64,000 nucleotides of DNA from Closterium sp. NIES-65 (GCA_948144175.1 CANXME010001987.1:124001-188000); one strand, 5' to 3'; positions 53,501 to 64,000 are shown, counted from the stretch's first letter. The notes: generated by a model from the sequence alone, not told the origin. Made by a program: numbers and translations.

Positions 53501-55268
53501 GCACGCACCCTCTCTTCCTTGATGTTTTGTCCACCCTCTTTCTCACTCGCTTTCATAAGCCGGACTTGATTGTCTTAATCTCTTTCTTTGTTTCATCTGC
53601 TGCTTCTTGTCCCATCCCAAGCAGCTGCGACTGTGGGATTGCCGCCACATGATTCCATCCTCCATCACCATGGATGCCGCGGCGCACAAGGCGACTACTT
53701 CTCTCTCCCCAACCTCCTCCTCCTCCTCGTCGTCTTCCTCGCCTTGCATCGGCACGTGCCGCACGCCCACAGCCCCCTTTGCTCTCCTCCCCCTCCCACC
53801 TCACCCCACCCATGCGCTGTGCCTTGTGGTGGGCCGAGGTGGCATAGCGGCTCTGGACTTGCTCTCAATGAAACAGGTATGGCATGGTGTGAGAGACGTG
53901 GCCACACACCAAATCAGTGAGACTGGTTCAGAGTTGTATTGCACGCCCTCACCCCACCCATGCTCTGTGCTTGGTGATGGGCAGAGGCGGCATAGCGGCT
54001 CTGGACTTGCTTTCAATGAAACAGGTATGGCATGGGAGGTGCAGCACAGGCACGTGTCGCACGCCCACAGCCTGTTCTGTGCCTTGTGGTGGGCCAAGGA
54101 GGCATAGCGGCCCTGGGCCTGCTTTCAATGAAACAGGAACGGCAATTGTAACTTCCTTACCACTGAAACAGGCATGGTCCTGGCAGCGTGCACAGTCCTT
54201 GGAGCATGTATTTGTGTGAATTGAGAATTCTAAAAAGATCAGGCATGGTCCTGGCAGCGTGCACAGTACTTCGCATATGTGATGTCTGAGTCGTGTACAA
54301 CGACTGCATTAAGAATCTGAACATTAGCATACACCTGTCTTGTTGCCAACACTTCCTTTGCCCGCCCCTCACCCACTCTTTTCTGCTCTCCCCACGCCCC
54401 CACTCTCTTCGCCCACACTCAGGTACTCGCCCTCCCATGTGGGTCCGCCCCTCTCTCCTCCTTCGCCTCCTCTCCATCGCGCTGCATCTTTGCAGCAGGC
54501 TCTGAGGATGGGTGTGTCAGGCTGTGGCGCATGGGGCAGGTGCGGGAGGAAGGGGCAGCGGAAAGAATAAACACTGCAGGAGCAGCTGGGGCGGGAGGGC
54601 AGCTCTCAGCAGGCATGCGAGAATCTAAAGTGCTCTCAAACTGCTGCCAGGCAGGCGTGGCTGAGTTCACGCTGCTCGCCTGCTCAAAGGCGCACATCAG
54701 TACAGTGGATTTACTGTACGTGGACGGTTATAAATGCATCAGTGGGAGCCGAGGGGACGGAGTGTTGTGTGTGTGGGATGTGGAGACTGGGGAGGAGATT
54801 CGCACGTTGGACGCTACTGTTCTCCCCCCCTGGCTGGTGGAAACCGATGATGCTAGTAACGAGGGTCATGGTGATGGTGGTGGTGGTGAAGCTGCTGCTG
54901 GTGGTAACCTTACAAATGCTGGTAACCGCAGCGATTCAACAGCGGATGTTGACCTTATAGGGGAAGGTGGTGCTACAGCTGATGTTGCGACTGCTGGCGA
55001 AAGTAGGGGCAATGCTCCTGAGACCGTGAGGCGAGTTCTAGTGGAGAGTATGCATGCATGTGGGGGTGTGGTAGTTGCTGCCTTGGTGAGCTATCGCAGG
55101 AGGACTGTGCTTGGGAGGAGGATGCAACATCATGTGGTGGAGGAGGTTGAAGGCAGATGGATGCGTTTGTGGGATTTCACTTGTGGGAAAGCTTCATTGT
55201 TAGATGATGGTAATTTTTTAAGGGAAGAGGATGAGTCTATGATAGTGGGTGGAGGAAAATTCTGGTAG
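47598..55268 (+). CDS. F-box / WD40-repeat protein (putative SCF substrate receptor)
   Basis: Exons: 47598-47777, 47996-48451, 49023-49229, 50072-50288, 52540-52612, 53318-53360, 53625-53876, 54423-55268. They sum to 2274 nt (757 aa), with phase kept. The N-terminus is an F-box (LADLTADCFAHCCRWLSPRD, LVNLSFCCSSLRQLA), which would bind SKP1. WD40 blades follow: NILLWG with LTAHKGRITALL, LDRTLRLWGK, SFSGHTGPILCL with GGSDSTVRVWSL, LKGHEGPISALAVA with FLLASVARDAKLRLWD, GSEDGCVRLWRMG, and CISGSRGDGVLCVWDVETGE. The likely role is recognising a target for ubiquitination; the substrate is unknown. Poly-Ser and Gly/Ala-rich insertions lie between blades. The first donor (CAG|GTTCGC) is weak. Two introns carry minisatellites that start at the donor. 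Confidence 0.88.
48852..49566 (+). repeat. Copies flanking the first WD40 exon
   Basis: 48852-48985 is an upstream copy of the exon start (GSNVILW, TAHKGRITALL) without a donor. 49369-49433 and 49500-49565 are downstream copies of its end (HTFLLSASLDRTLRLWGK) with GTGAGA. A CCCTAGCCCCTCATCCCGCC-type repeat (three units) lies at about 49286-49365. Confidence 0.82.
49563..49846 (+). repeat. 18-bp minisatellite made of a 5' splice site
   Basis: About 15-16 units of GTGAGAGATACTTGCAAG directly follow the last copy of the exon end. Each junction reads CAAG|GTGAGA, so the whole array is a string of donor sites. One unit has ACGTG for ACTTG. The array is open in all three forward frames. Confidence 0.95.
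50265..52290 (+). repeat. 24-bp minisatellite, about 83 copies, starting at a 5' splice site
   Basis: The unit starts GTATGTGGTCCC and ends TCCCATCAG, so every junction reads CCATCAG|GTATGT. It fuses the last coding bases of the WD40 exon (VWSLLPSG) with its donor. Units are almost identical; I see one 1-base deletion (near 51640) and one C-to-T change near the end. Long ORFs through it are artefacts of a unit divisible by three. Confidence 0.97.
52344..52361. repeat. Palindrome, centre TCGA
   Basis: Exact TTTTGAGTCGACTCAAAA between copies 52319-52344 and 52368-52394, which differ by one T. Confidence 0.93.
52590..52905 (+). repeat. Diverged tandem copies after the WD40 exon ending at 52612
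   Basis: A segment with GGCTGTTGCCACGTGGGTGA recurs at about 52736 and, more diverged, near 52888. Linked motifs (CAGCATCGTCCT, ATGCAATAACTGCCCTG) at about 52704-52735 recur at 52851-52885. The period is roughly 145 bp. A palindrome lies at 52665. Confidence 0.6.
52665..52682. repeat. Palindrome, centre AATT
   Basis: TCTTGAGAATTCTCAAAA, one mismatch, inside the diverged duplication at 52.6-52.9 kb. Confidence 0.82.
53940..54145 (+). repeat. Two downstream copies of the exon end encoding ALDLLSMKQ
   Basis: Copies near 53957-54026 and 54085-54137 repeat the exon end at 53876, including TCAATGAAACAGG. Indels break the frame. Confidence 0.75.
54219..54236. repeat. Decayed palindrome, centre AATT
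   Basis: AATTGAGAATTCTAAAAA between near-exact copies of GGCATGGTCCTGGCAGCGTG (about 54171 and 54241). Confidence 0.75.
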
Positions 55269-56841
55269 TACTGGTGTTAGAGCCTGGTGTATATGCCTTT
55301 TTGGTGATAATTAACTTGGGATGTCGGATACTGATATGTAACTTGGGTTGTCTGCAGGTACCTATGTGCTTCGTGGTTATAGCGGAATCTACAATTCGCG
55401 CCGCAGGCTGTCCTCGACTTTCGTCAACGCTTCACCACCAAAACCAATGAAAATTTGTCGCAGACTCGGACGAAAATGCTGCAACGCCGTACCCATGCCC
55501 TGCGACTGATCGAGACTTGTCATGCTCCTTGCGGGTATGTCTTCAAAGTTTAGGAAATTCAGGCAATCTAGCATTTCCTAAACGATCCTACAAGAAGAGT
55601 TCATGCTGGGAATGTAAATGGTCGACGATCCGTCATCCCCTTGCAAACCCATTTTGCCCGCGTGCTCTCGACAGGGCTTCGATGGGGCCAACCAGCCATC
55701 AAAGACGTGGGTAGTTTACAGTCTAAGCCTGCAAAATGCAGAATACCATAAAAACAGAAATCAAAAGGTTCAGGGCATTGAGGGCATTTTACACCTCGTA
55801 CCAACAGCCCTTCTCCTCACCACTAATATTCGTTGCCTTCGTGCGGGGCTGCGGATTGGCCATCATGGGCCAGGTCAAGGACCACAACGAGATGACTCTC
55901 GTGGATTTCAATCCAAGCCACAGTTCCCAAAGCTGTGGAGGGAGGGAACCGCATCCAAGCCCTTGCTCGTCTCGTCCAGTCCAAGCCAGACTCATCATCA
56001 GCTGTGCACGTACACCTAGCGAAGGAATCAGTGGATGGGTGAGGGTGAGGGGAAGTTGACATTTCTGCGACGCTGTTGAGACGCTGAACCGAACGCAGAC
56101 GTTTTGTTCCTAGTGCACTGTCCTGGACTCTGCAGGGCTGCACTCATCCTCACTCTAGGTCTTTCTCTAGCTCCAAGCATCGGTGACGGTGTTATTTGCG
56201 AGAATATGCACGACTGACGTTCTTTTCCGCGGCTGTGTTGCTTGCGGTGTGGGTCTCACCCCCCTTGTCCCCCACGTTCTGCCAGCTTATTATCCCTTGC
56301 GCTGCGACGCAACATAATCACGCGCCGATGTGGTCACTATCCGGCATTAACTAACCCAACAGGGCAACGTCTGTCATCTCCATGGCCTTCATTTATTTAT
56401 TAACCGAGTTTTAAGTACTCCCGCGCGAGACCATTCACCATATTACATTGCAACCCTAATGCGGGGGTACCACGCGTCGGCGCCTCCATCTTTGTGTTTA
56501 GGGTACCAAGCAGCAACGAATATTTTTGTTTCAAGAATCCACTGAAACTCGCCCGGTGACGGCAACGATCCGCTATCGCACATCTCGCTGCTACAAATAA
56601 TCCTCACCGCGTCGTCTGATGCCTCGAGGGAGAGTCCAGGCATCGTCGGTGCGTATATTCTGCGCATTGTCCCGCCCCTTACCTTCTCTGAATCCGCTCG
56701 TGTTCCGTTCCACCTCGGAACCACAAGTATAAAATGCTTCCGCATTCGTGGTTAGGGTTTTTTTTTTCGTGTTGTGTTTTGCCCCTTTTTCAAACATATT
56801 TAATTTATATTTGATCTAATTTGGTTGTGTGAGGACCGCAG
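55269..56841. other. Intergenic, with the 5' region of the second ARM gene
   Basis: No recognised gene. Several short ORFs of normal composition exist (for example minus 55389-55574), but none matches a family I know. A TTAGGGTTTT telo-box-like motif at about 56752-56761, common near plant gene starts, precedes the ARM gene. Confidence 0.45.
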
Positions 56842-59800
56842 GTGGCGTCGACGAAGAGGGTGCGGCAACAGCAGCAGAAGCAGCAGCATCAAATCCCGGA
56901 ACCTCCGTCATTCTACCGCACCGCTCAGGACACCTCAAAAAACGCCCGACCCCAGCTCCCCGCCTCCTCCGTGCCTCCAGCCTACCCTTTCGAACCTCGC
57001 GATTCCTCTCCTGATCATCTCGCTTCATCTCCCGAGCCTCCTGGGCCGACGCTTCGTTCACACGGTCCGCACGCCGAGCCTCCTTACAGTCATATTGTCG
57101 AGTCACGTTATAGCGAGTCTTCCCACCCAGCACGATCACAGCAGAGTGAAGATCGGCAAACCCAAGGCCGTACTTCGAGGGTTGATAAGGTCAGACATTA
57201 CAATGATTCAGCACCACAGCGGGATTACATGCCACAATCGAAGCAGAGTATACCAGAGGGAGCGAACGGCACGAGCTGCAGGGGTCATGGAAACAGCAGC
57301 GGTGGTAGCAGCAGCGGGTTTCAAACTCCGCCGTCCGATATTAGTCCCGGTTCTGCATCCCCGTTATTAGCTCAGCGTCCATCTCAATCTACGGCTCACC
57401 GCATCTCTGAACCGGAATCCGGCCGTCAGAATGGTAACGGCCGCGAATCAGAATGGAACGACGGCCGTCGGGGAATAAACGGTCACCGTCTTCATGACGC
57501 TGACCGTCATTACCAGCCCGCTGCTGCGGCTGAACCCGCAGAAATTTCTTTTCGAATGCACTCCCCTTCGCATCCGAACAGAACCGTGTCTCCCCCCGGT
57601 CCAGAAACAGCCATTCGCAACCCATTAAGGCCGTCCTCGCTGAGGGCTTCCTCGGAAAACACGTTCCCCGGCCCCATTGCTTCCCCCTCAGGTGGACCGT
57701 CCAATTCCGTCCTCACCGATCTCTCCTCCGCCATTGCTCTCTGCAACCGCATCGTCCATCTATCAGGCCCTTACCCTACCTCTACTTCCCCTCACCGGCA
57801 CTCCGCATCCCTCCCCAGTTCCCCCTCCGCCTCCCCTTTCCACGCGACCGGCCCCCCTCTTCCGCCCATTCGGAACGCCGCCCTCCGTGTATCTGCCGAG
57901 CGTGTTTCGAAACGAACCAAGCAGCTCCTGCCGATCCTAATTCAGCTGCAAGGTCCGGCAGCCGCGAACCTCGCTTCAGATCCTCGTGCGATATTTATCA
58001 TCCAACGGCTGTTAACGGAGCTAGAAACCACTGTAACTGCCCTCGAGGCATGTAACAGATCGAGCAAATCTCCATTCGCAGGCCTGTTCCGCTTCTTTGG
58101 CAGGCAACATTTGTCTTTATCCGCCTTCTCTTCCAAACCCCGTACTGGTAGCCATGCCAAACCTCTTGCCGAACCTAACCCGGTTAATTTGGATGACCCA
58201 CCCCCCCTCTCCCGAGACTTATCCTCAGGCTCGACCTGCTCCATCCCTTTCACCTCCTCCTCCGCTTCCTCCTCCTCCGCTCTTGCCTCTCAGCTAAAAG
58301 CGTGCTTAGCTGAGATTCGCCAGTGTCACACGGAGTGCCTACTCCTGCTCGGACAGGGTTCCACGGTTTATAGGCGCACTCAGAGCGTTGGTGGGAGGAG
58401 CTCAGTGGGAGGGGAGGAAGACGGCGGAGGAGTCAGAGCAGGGGGAGGCGGATATGGAGTGGGAGGAATGGGAGGGGGAGCACGAGGAGGGGGAGATGTT
58501 GAAGGAGGACAAGGAGAAACAGGTGAAGGGTATGGGTATCAGCAGCAGCAGGAGCAAGAGCAGCAGCAGCAGCAGCGCGATCGGAGGAGCTTAGAGGACG
58601 TGGCGCTCCCCTCAAGTTCCATGGTTGATAGGTCGTTATTTATGGCAGGCGGCCGAAACAGCGCTGAGGCTGCTGGGGGGGGTAGAGGCGTGCAGAGCGG
58701 TAACAGGGCTGCTAGCACCTCTGCTGCCTCTGCCCACACTCCCACATCCCCTAATGCCGTCCCCGCCGCCGTCGCAGCTACTGCTGATGCTGCTGCAGCT
58801 GCGGCTGGCGCTAGTGACGATGGGGGCAGGGGCCGCGCAGCCGCTACAGCCTCAACACCTGCTGCGGCCACTGCTCTCTCAGCTCCCAGTAAGCAAACTC
58901 CCAATAGGCAAGGTTCCAGAAACAACCGCACTCACAGCGGAACCAGAACCTCCAATTCAGCCCTAGCAACCGCCCTCCCAGGGACGCTCCCCCCTCGCTC
59001 CCCGCCTACCCCTCTCACCACCTCCCACCCACCGACCCCCCCACACCAGCCCACCCGCCTTCCCCTCTCAGGCGCCTCTTCCCCTCGTAGTTCTACCGCC
59101 ACTGGAACTTCTGTCTTTTCTGCCGGCCCAGCTGCCGCCCGCCAGCTGGTCGTCTCGCTCTCCCGGGGATCTGCGCTGGAAAAGCGGACGGCGCTGAGGG
59201 CGCTTCTGGAGTTATCTGAGTCGTCGGATGCGGGGAAGCTGCACGTGACTGCAGCAGGGGTGGTTCCTGTGATTGCTGTGCTGCTCAGTCATCCAGACCT
59301 GGGAGCCAGCTTCGGCAGCAGCAGCTTCGGAAGCAGTGGGGGGGCAGCGGGGATAGGTGGTGCAGGTGGCCCGGTTATCGCAACCAGGACTGGGAGTGGT
59401 ACCAGGAGTGCTAGAACGTCGAGCATAGGGGAAGAGCTTAAGATAGTCTCTTTGCAACTGCTCCTATCGCTCGTATCTCTTGATGAGAACCGAGCCGTGG
59501 TGGCGAAGGCTGGCTGCGTCGCGATCCTAGTCAGCATCCTCCGAACCGGATCGCCGGACCTGCGCGCCGTGGCTGCGCGGGTGCTTTGGAAGGTGGCAGT
59601 GGGAGGAGGGGGAGGGGGAGGGGGAGTGGGAGTGGGAGGGGGCGGCGGCGACAACTCCAGGGCGGCGATTGCGGCGAGTGAGGCGATTCCATCGCTGGTG
59701 GCGATTCTGCAGTCGCAGACAGACGCTGCAGTGAAGCAGGATGCTGCTGACGCCATTGCTCACCTCACAGCCAACAACGAGAAGAACCAGGTGAGAGTGA

Positions 59801-62516
59801 GAGAGGAGGAGGAAGGGGCGGGAGAGTGGGGGGCTCTGGGCTGGGCAATGCGTGGGCAGTGAGTGAACAGAGAGCAAAGCAACAAAGGGGATGTTTAGTG
59901 TCAATGCAAGCATGGAAGAAGGGTATAGGGCATGGCACCCACCCTCCCTGGGGGCGGCAACTCCAGAGCAGTGATCGCGACGAGTGAGGCGATTCCATCG
60001 CCGGTGGCGATTCTGCAGTCGCAGACAGACGCTGCAGTGAAGCAGGATGCTGCTGATGCCATTGCTCACCTCACAGCCAACAACGAGAAGAACCAGGTGA
60101 GGCGGAGAAGGGGGGTGGGTAGTGGTTAAGGGTTTGGGCAGCGTGCAGAGTGCTAGCGCGATTGTGCACCTCAGAGCCAACAACGAGAAGAAACATAGGT
60201 GAGGGCGCGAGAGGGATAAGGGTGACTGGGTTTGGGCTCTAGCCTGGGCAATGCGTGGAGGGGGTTTGGGCATGTGCGGCTGCGATTGCACACCTCTCAG
60301 ACAAAATGTAAAGAAACAAGTAAGGGCGCGAGAGGGGGGAGGGTTGGGCAGTTGTGGAGGGGGTGTGACAGTGCGTGCGTGGAGGGGGTTTGGGCATTGT
60401 GCAATTGCGATTGCACACCTCACGGCAAACAGCGAGAAGTACCAGATGAGAATGAGAAAGTTAGGGAGGAGGGGAGGGGGGATGGGGCAGTGTTGGGAGG
60501 GCTGGGCTGGTCTGTGAGTGGAAGAAGCAGATGCGATAGATAGCACACTTCACAGTTTACAATTATAAGATTTGTGAACCGTGAGAGGGGGGACAGGGGG
60601 GCCGAGAGGGGAGAGGGAGGGGGGAGAGGGGGGCCGAGAATGGAGGGAGAGGGAGGTGGGAGAGGGGAGCCGAGAGTGGAGGGAGAGGGAGGGGGGAGAG
60701 GGGGGCCGAGAGAGGGGGGATCTATGCTGAACGTCAAAATGAGTTGGGTGTGGGGGGAAAGTGGAGTTGAGGGGAAATATTCACAGCCGTGCAGCTGCCA
60801 CAAGTAGCAATGAACAGAACAAGTTTGGGACTTGCAGGTGAGCGAATCACCCGACAGCAAGTGTGCGCGTGTTTCAGCGAGACGGCAGCACAGGCAAGCA
60901 GGTAGCACAGGTGAGCAGGAGAGGTGGGCACGCTGGCAGGAGAGGTGGGCACGCTGGCTGCTGTCTCAGGGAGGAACAGCAGCGACAACAAGCTTGCCAT
61001 TGCTGCTCTTCCTCCCTCCATCGCATACCCTCTTTCTCACCCTTCCATGCACACACCGTCTCTCGTCTCTCTCCACCCGCCCTACTCTCCCCTCATCCCC
61101 ACTTCAGATGGCAGTGGCGGAAGCAGGGGCCATCCCAGCGCTGGTAACCATGTTACGGGATGGCAGCACGGGCGAGCAGGAGAGGGCGGCTCTGGTGGTG
61201 GGCACGCTGGTAATGAACACCAGCGACAACAAACTCACCATTGCTGCTGCCTTACTCACTCCCTCGCATACCCTCTTTCTCACCCTTCCATGCACACACC
61301 CTCTCTCATCTCTCTCCACCCTCCCCACCTCCCCTCTCTCCCCCCATCCCCCCAACCCCACCCCAGATGGCAGTGGCGGAAGTGGGTGCCATCCCAGCGC
61401 TGGTAACCATGTTACGAGACGGCAGCACGGGCGAGCAGGAGAGGGCAGCTTTAGCGGTGGGCCCGCTGGCAGTGAACAGCAGCGACAACAAACTCGCCAT
61501 CGCTGCTGCCTTCACTCCCTCGCATACCCTCTTTCTCACCCTTCCATGCACACACCCTCTCTTGTCTCTCTCCACCCGCCCTCCTCTCCCTACCCCCCCC
61601 CCCTCTCCCCTCATCCCCACTCCAGATGGCAGTGGCGGAAGCGGGTGCCATCCCTGCGCTGGTAACCATGTTACGAGACGGCAGCACGGGCGAGCAGGAG
61701 AGGGCGGCTCTGGCGGTGGGCACGCTGGCAGTGAACAGCAGTGACAACAAGCTCGCCATCGCTGCTGCCGGCGCCGTGCCTCTGCTGCTCGACCTGCTCT
61801 TCCACTCCGTTGCTGCTGCTGCTGCTGCTGCTGCTAACACTGCTTCTGCTGCAGGGCGATCAGGGCGAGAAGGGCGAGAAGGGCAAGCAGAGCAAGCCTT
61901 CTCTGTCGAGCCTTCTCCTCGAGCAGCCACAGCATCGGTCTCTCTCTCACCCTTCCACTCCACTTTTTCGTCCTCCTCCGCGCCTCCTTTGCCTGCCGCC
62001 ATTGCCAAGACCTGCGCCTGGACGCTCTACGTCCTCTCCTCCGACTTAGTCTCAGCCTCGTTCATCCTCGCTAATGACGGGCTCGAGATAGTGTATAAGG
62101 TGTACAAGGAGGGCCCGTCGGAGGCGCAGTTCTGGGCGGGACACATGCTGCAGCTGCTGGATCCCACGTTCCGCCGCCCGGAGAAGCAGGCTAGCTCTAG
62201 GAGGTATGCCTGGACCTCTCCTTCGTCGTCCTTTGTTCTGAAGCAGCAGCAGCAGCAGCAGCAGCAGTTGCAGGTGCAGCAGCAGGCAGTGGTGCCACCG
62301 GTGCCGGTGCAGCAGTTTCCAAGAAACTTCTCAACTGATAGTCTTCAGCATTCGCTTGCAGCACAGCAGCAGCAGCAGAGCCAGAATCAGAATCAGAATC
62401 AGCAGCAGCTGGTGGCACGGGGTGCTCCCCTGCGGCCAAAAGTCCCGCTGCAGCATTCGCTTTCAAAGATTGGGGCAATGAAACAACCAAAGTCGCGATT
62501 TGTAACGCAGCGGTAG
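56842..62516 (+). CDS. ARM-repeat protein, paralogue of the 22.2-25.3 kb gene
   Basis: Two exons joined in phase: 56842-59790 and 61626-62516 (about 1279 aa). The start is uncertain: the open frame begins GTG directly after ACCGCAG, so it may continue from an unseen upstream exon, or translation may begin at ATG 57230. The helical N-terminal domain is at codons about 290-510 (DLSSAIALCNRIVHLSG, EIRQCHTECLLLLGQ). ARM repeats begin near codon 765 (VAKAGCVAILVSILR, AIPSLVAILQSQTDAAVKQD) and continue in exon 2 (AEAGAIPALVTMLRDGSTGE, AAAGAVPLLLDLLF). The tail is Gln-rich. Domain order and EIR(H/Q)CHT match the intronless gene at 22178. No U-box is visible. The intron is packed with copies of both exon edges. 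Confidence 0.85.
59940..60575 (+). repeat. Progressively decayed copies of the first ARM exon end
   Basis: 59951-60093 repeats the exon end (IPSPVAILQSQTD..., AHLTANNEKNQ) with donor GTGAGG. Shorter, more diverged versions follow near 60155-60197, 60278-60321, 60411-60446 and 60541-60580. Confidence 0.82.
60575..60720 (+). repeat. Purine-rich GAGGGGGG tandem repeat
   Basis: GGGGGCCGAGA and GGAGGGAGAGGGAGG blocks repeat about four times within the ARM-gene intron. Confidence 0.7.
60873..61625 (+). repeat. Upstream copies of the second ARM exon start
   Basis: Copies begin at 61109 and 61368 with acceptor CAG and encode MAVAEAGAIPALVTMLRDGS to IAAA, then pass into intron without a donor. An older, partial copy lies at about 60873-61010. 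Spacing is about 259 bp. The complete exon starts at 61626. Confidence 0.87.
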
Positions 62517-62539
62517 CGTCATGAGCCACGGTTCTTGCA

Positions 62540-62745
62540 AGAGGCGCCTCAGATCAGAAGCATGTGCAGTTGAGGATTGGGGCACTGCGGTGGAAGCCAA
62601 GGTCAATTTTTTAGGCCCCAAAAAAGCCATCACAGTTGCGTCGGATAAAAAAGCAAGTGCAGCATTCACAGTCGAAGATGGGGCATGAGGGCACTGCGGA
62701 AGCCAAGGTCGCAACTCAAATGGCAGCAGTAACGCCGCGAGCGAG
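62540..62745 (+). repeat. Copies of the terminal coding sequence beyond the stop
   Basis: The 3' end of the last ARM exon (about 62444-62516) recurs, diverged, at about 62554-62612 and 62655-62740, sharing GGGGCA, CCAAGGTC and AACGC(A/C)GCG. Confidence 0.6.
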
Positions 62746-63655
62746 CGAGCCGTGATCCAAGACGGGGGAGAGCTTTGCAGTGCTTTTAGGCATCTCAAAC
62801 CTCAATTTGCAGTGCCGATTGGCATCATGAAATGGGGAGACGGTTGCAATGTTGAGGCTGTGGGGAGTGGGGGGAAAGGGAGGGTGGGGGGGAGGGGGGG
62901 GTGAGGGGAGTTTGTTGGAGAGCCAGGGGAGGAGGGGGGAGTGAGGAGAGCTTGTGGGAGGAACTGTGGCTGTGGGAGGAACGGTTGGGAGAGAATTGCG
63001 GAGAAATGTAGGGGGGGTTATGAGGGGGAGTGTGGGTGTGACAGCGAGTGAATGTGCAGTGGAAACATGGTCTTCTATGCATGTCAACATGCAATCATGC
63101 GGGCGTGCAGTTTCAAGGGCAGGGACTGCACTGATAGGCAGGTAGGTAGATATGTGTATGCTGCACTTATGGTTCATCTGTGACACAGACTGAGTTGGCA
63201 ACTGTAGGTTCGCTTTCTTGAAGGTGCCTAAAGAATGGTACAAGCGATAGGCTGGATGTTAGGCTTGTGTGTGCTGGCTGATACGCTGGCACTTCAGTGT
63301 GGTAGAAGCTGTTTTGACAGCTGTCTGTAGTTTGTAGTCTGTAGGGCTTTGCTGGTTTCTTGGCACAGCCAAATTGGTGTCGTTTCTTTGGCTGTAGTTG
63401 GGCACAATTGCTGGTTGGTTGTTTGCATGTAGCTTGGATAATAAATATCTATAGGCGAATGCCTTAGTGTAGACAGAGTTTGGCAACTCATTTTCTAAAA
63501 ATTTCTCTATCAATGCAATATTCCATCCATGCACATGTACGGTTCGAACTTCTTAGGGTGTCTTCCTGAGATGCCATGTCACACAAATACCCCGCACCAC
63601 AAACTGGTGTGACTGCTGTTGTTGGCACTGCTGCTGCTGCTTCCCAACCCAACGC
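62746..63655. other. Intergenic
   Basis: No supported gene. G-rich stretches lie at 62845-63030; the rest is unremarkable. Confidence 0.5.
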
Positions 63656-63661
63656 CCATCA

Positions 63662-63885
63662 CTTCTCCCTTCTCCTCACCCTTCTCCTCACCCTTCTCCT
63701 CGCCCTTCTCCTCACCCTTCTCCTCACCCTTCTCCTCGCCCTTCTCCTCACCCTTCTCCTCACCCTTCTCCTCGCCCTTCTCCTCACCCTTCTCCTCACC
63801 CTTCTCCTCGCCCTTCTCCTCACCCTTCTCCTCACCCTTCTCCTCGCCCTTCTCCTCACCCTTCTCCTCACCCTTCTCCTGGCCC
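63662..63885 (+). repeat. 12-bp minisatellite with 36-bp higher-order period
   Basis: Units of CCCTTCTCCTCA alternate in a pattern of two CCTCA then one CCTCG, giving a 36-bp super-repeat for about 18 units. ORFs on both strands through it are by-products of the repeat. Confidence 0.92.
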
Positions 63886-64000
63886 ACACATCCGTTTCAC
63901 CTGCCCAGCACCACTCACACCCTCACTCATGACCGCACCGCCAGCAGCCATAACCCCACCAGTGCTGCCCATAACCCCCGTGACCCCACTCCCGCCTCCA

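Noticed and set aside
63576..63932. Leu-rich 118-codon ORF and the Lys/Glu-rich or Arg-rich ORFs opposite
   Set aside because: All are translations of the 12-bp minisatellite.

Overview
This is a nuclear eukaryotic window, most likely from a streptophyte (charophyte) alga. The evidence is a nuclear gene for a plastid sigma-70-type RNA polymerase factor, a plant-type fusion of USP, kinase and U-box domains, ARM-repeat proteins with a plant-type N-terminal helical domain, a chromodomain-bearing Ty3/gypsy integrase tail, and many long spliceosomal introns. A desmid such as Closterium would fit, but that is a guess.

Layout: 1-600 holds the end of a Ty3/gypsy chromovirus (chromodomain, then a probable 3' LTR). 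1593-11218 (+) is a plastid sigma factor. 12082-18981 (-) is a universal-stress-protein / coiled-coil / kinase / U-box E3 gene, convergent with the sigma gene. 18982-22177 is intergenic and carries a 740-bp TIR element. 22178-25330 (+) is a single-exon ARM-repeat gene. 27332-46808 (+) is a giant membrane protein with an extracellular Pmp-type beta-helix. 47439-47520 (-) is tRNA-Ser(AGA). 47598-55268 (+) is an F-box/WD40 gene. 56842-62516 (+) is a second ARM-repeat gene, paralogous to the first. The rest is intergenic. I assembled the exons of the U-box kinase, beta-helix, F-box/WD40 and second ARM genes by hand, and every junction keeps phase (993, 2776, 757 and 1279 codons). The sigma gene also closes (1379 codons) if one tentative exon end is right.

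The striking feature is intron structure, not gene content. Nearly every intron of five genes holds partial tandem copies of the neighbouring exon end together with its splice site. These are acceptor plus 5' exon part upstream of the true exon, or 3' exon part plus donor downstream of it. The extreme case is about 22 copies of one acceptor-exon start at 42.8-45.9 kb. Four minisatellites (18, 33, 18 and 24 bp units) each begin exactly at an annotated 5' splice site, and all four unit lengths are divisible by three.

Scattered among these introns are about 20 short palindromes with constant arms TTTTGAG...CTCAAAA around a self-complementary tetranucleotide (TCGA, GCGC, ACGT or AATT). Most sit exactly at the junction between two imperfect direct copies of flanking DNA. 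This looks like a genome-wide duplication-linked element or repair signature, unless it is an assembly artefact. The genes themselves do not form one pathway. They are ordinary plastid-transcription, ubiquitin-ligase, cell-surface and ARM-repeat genes.
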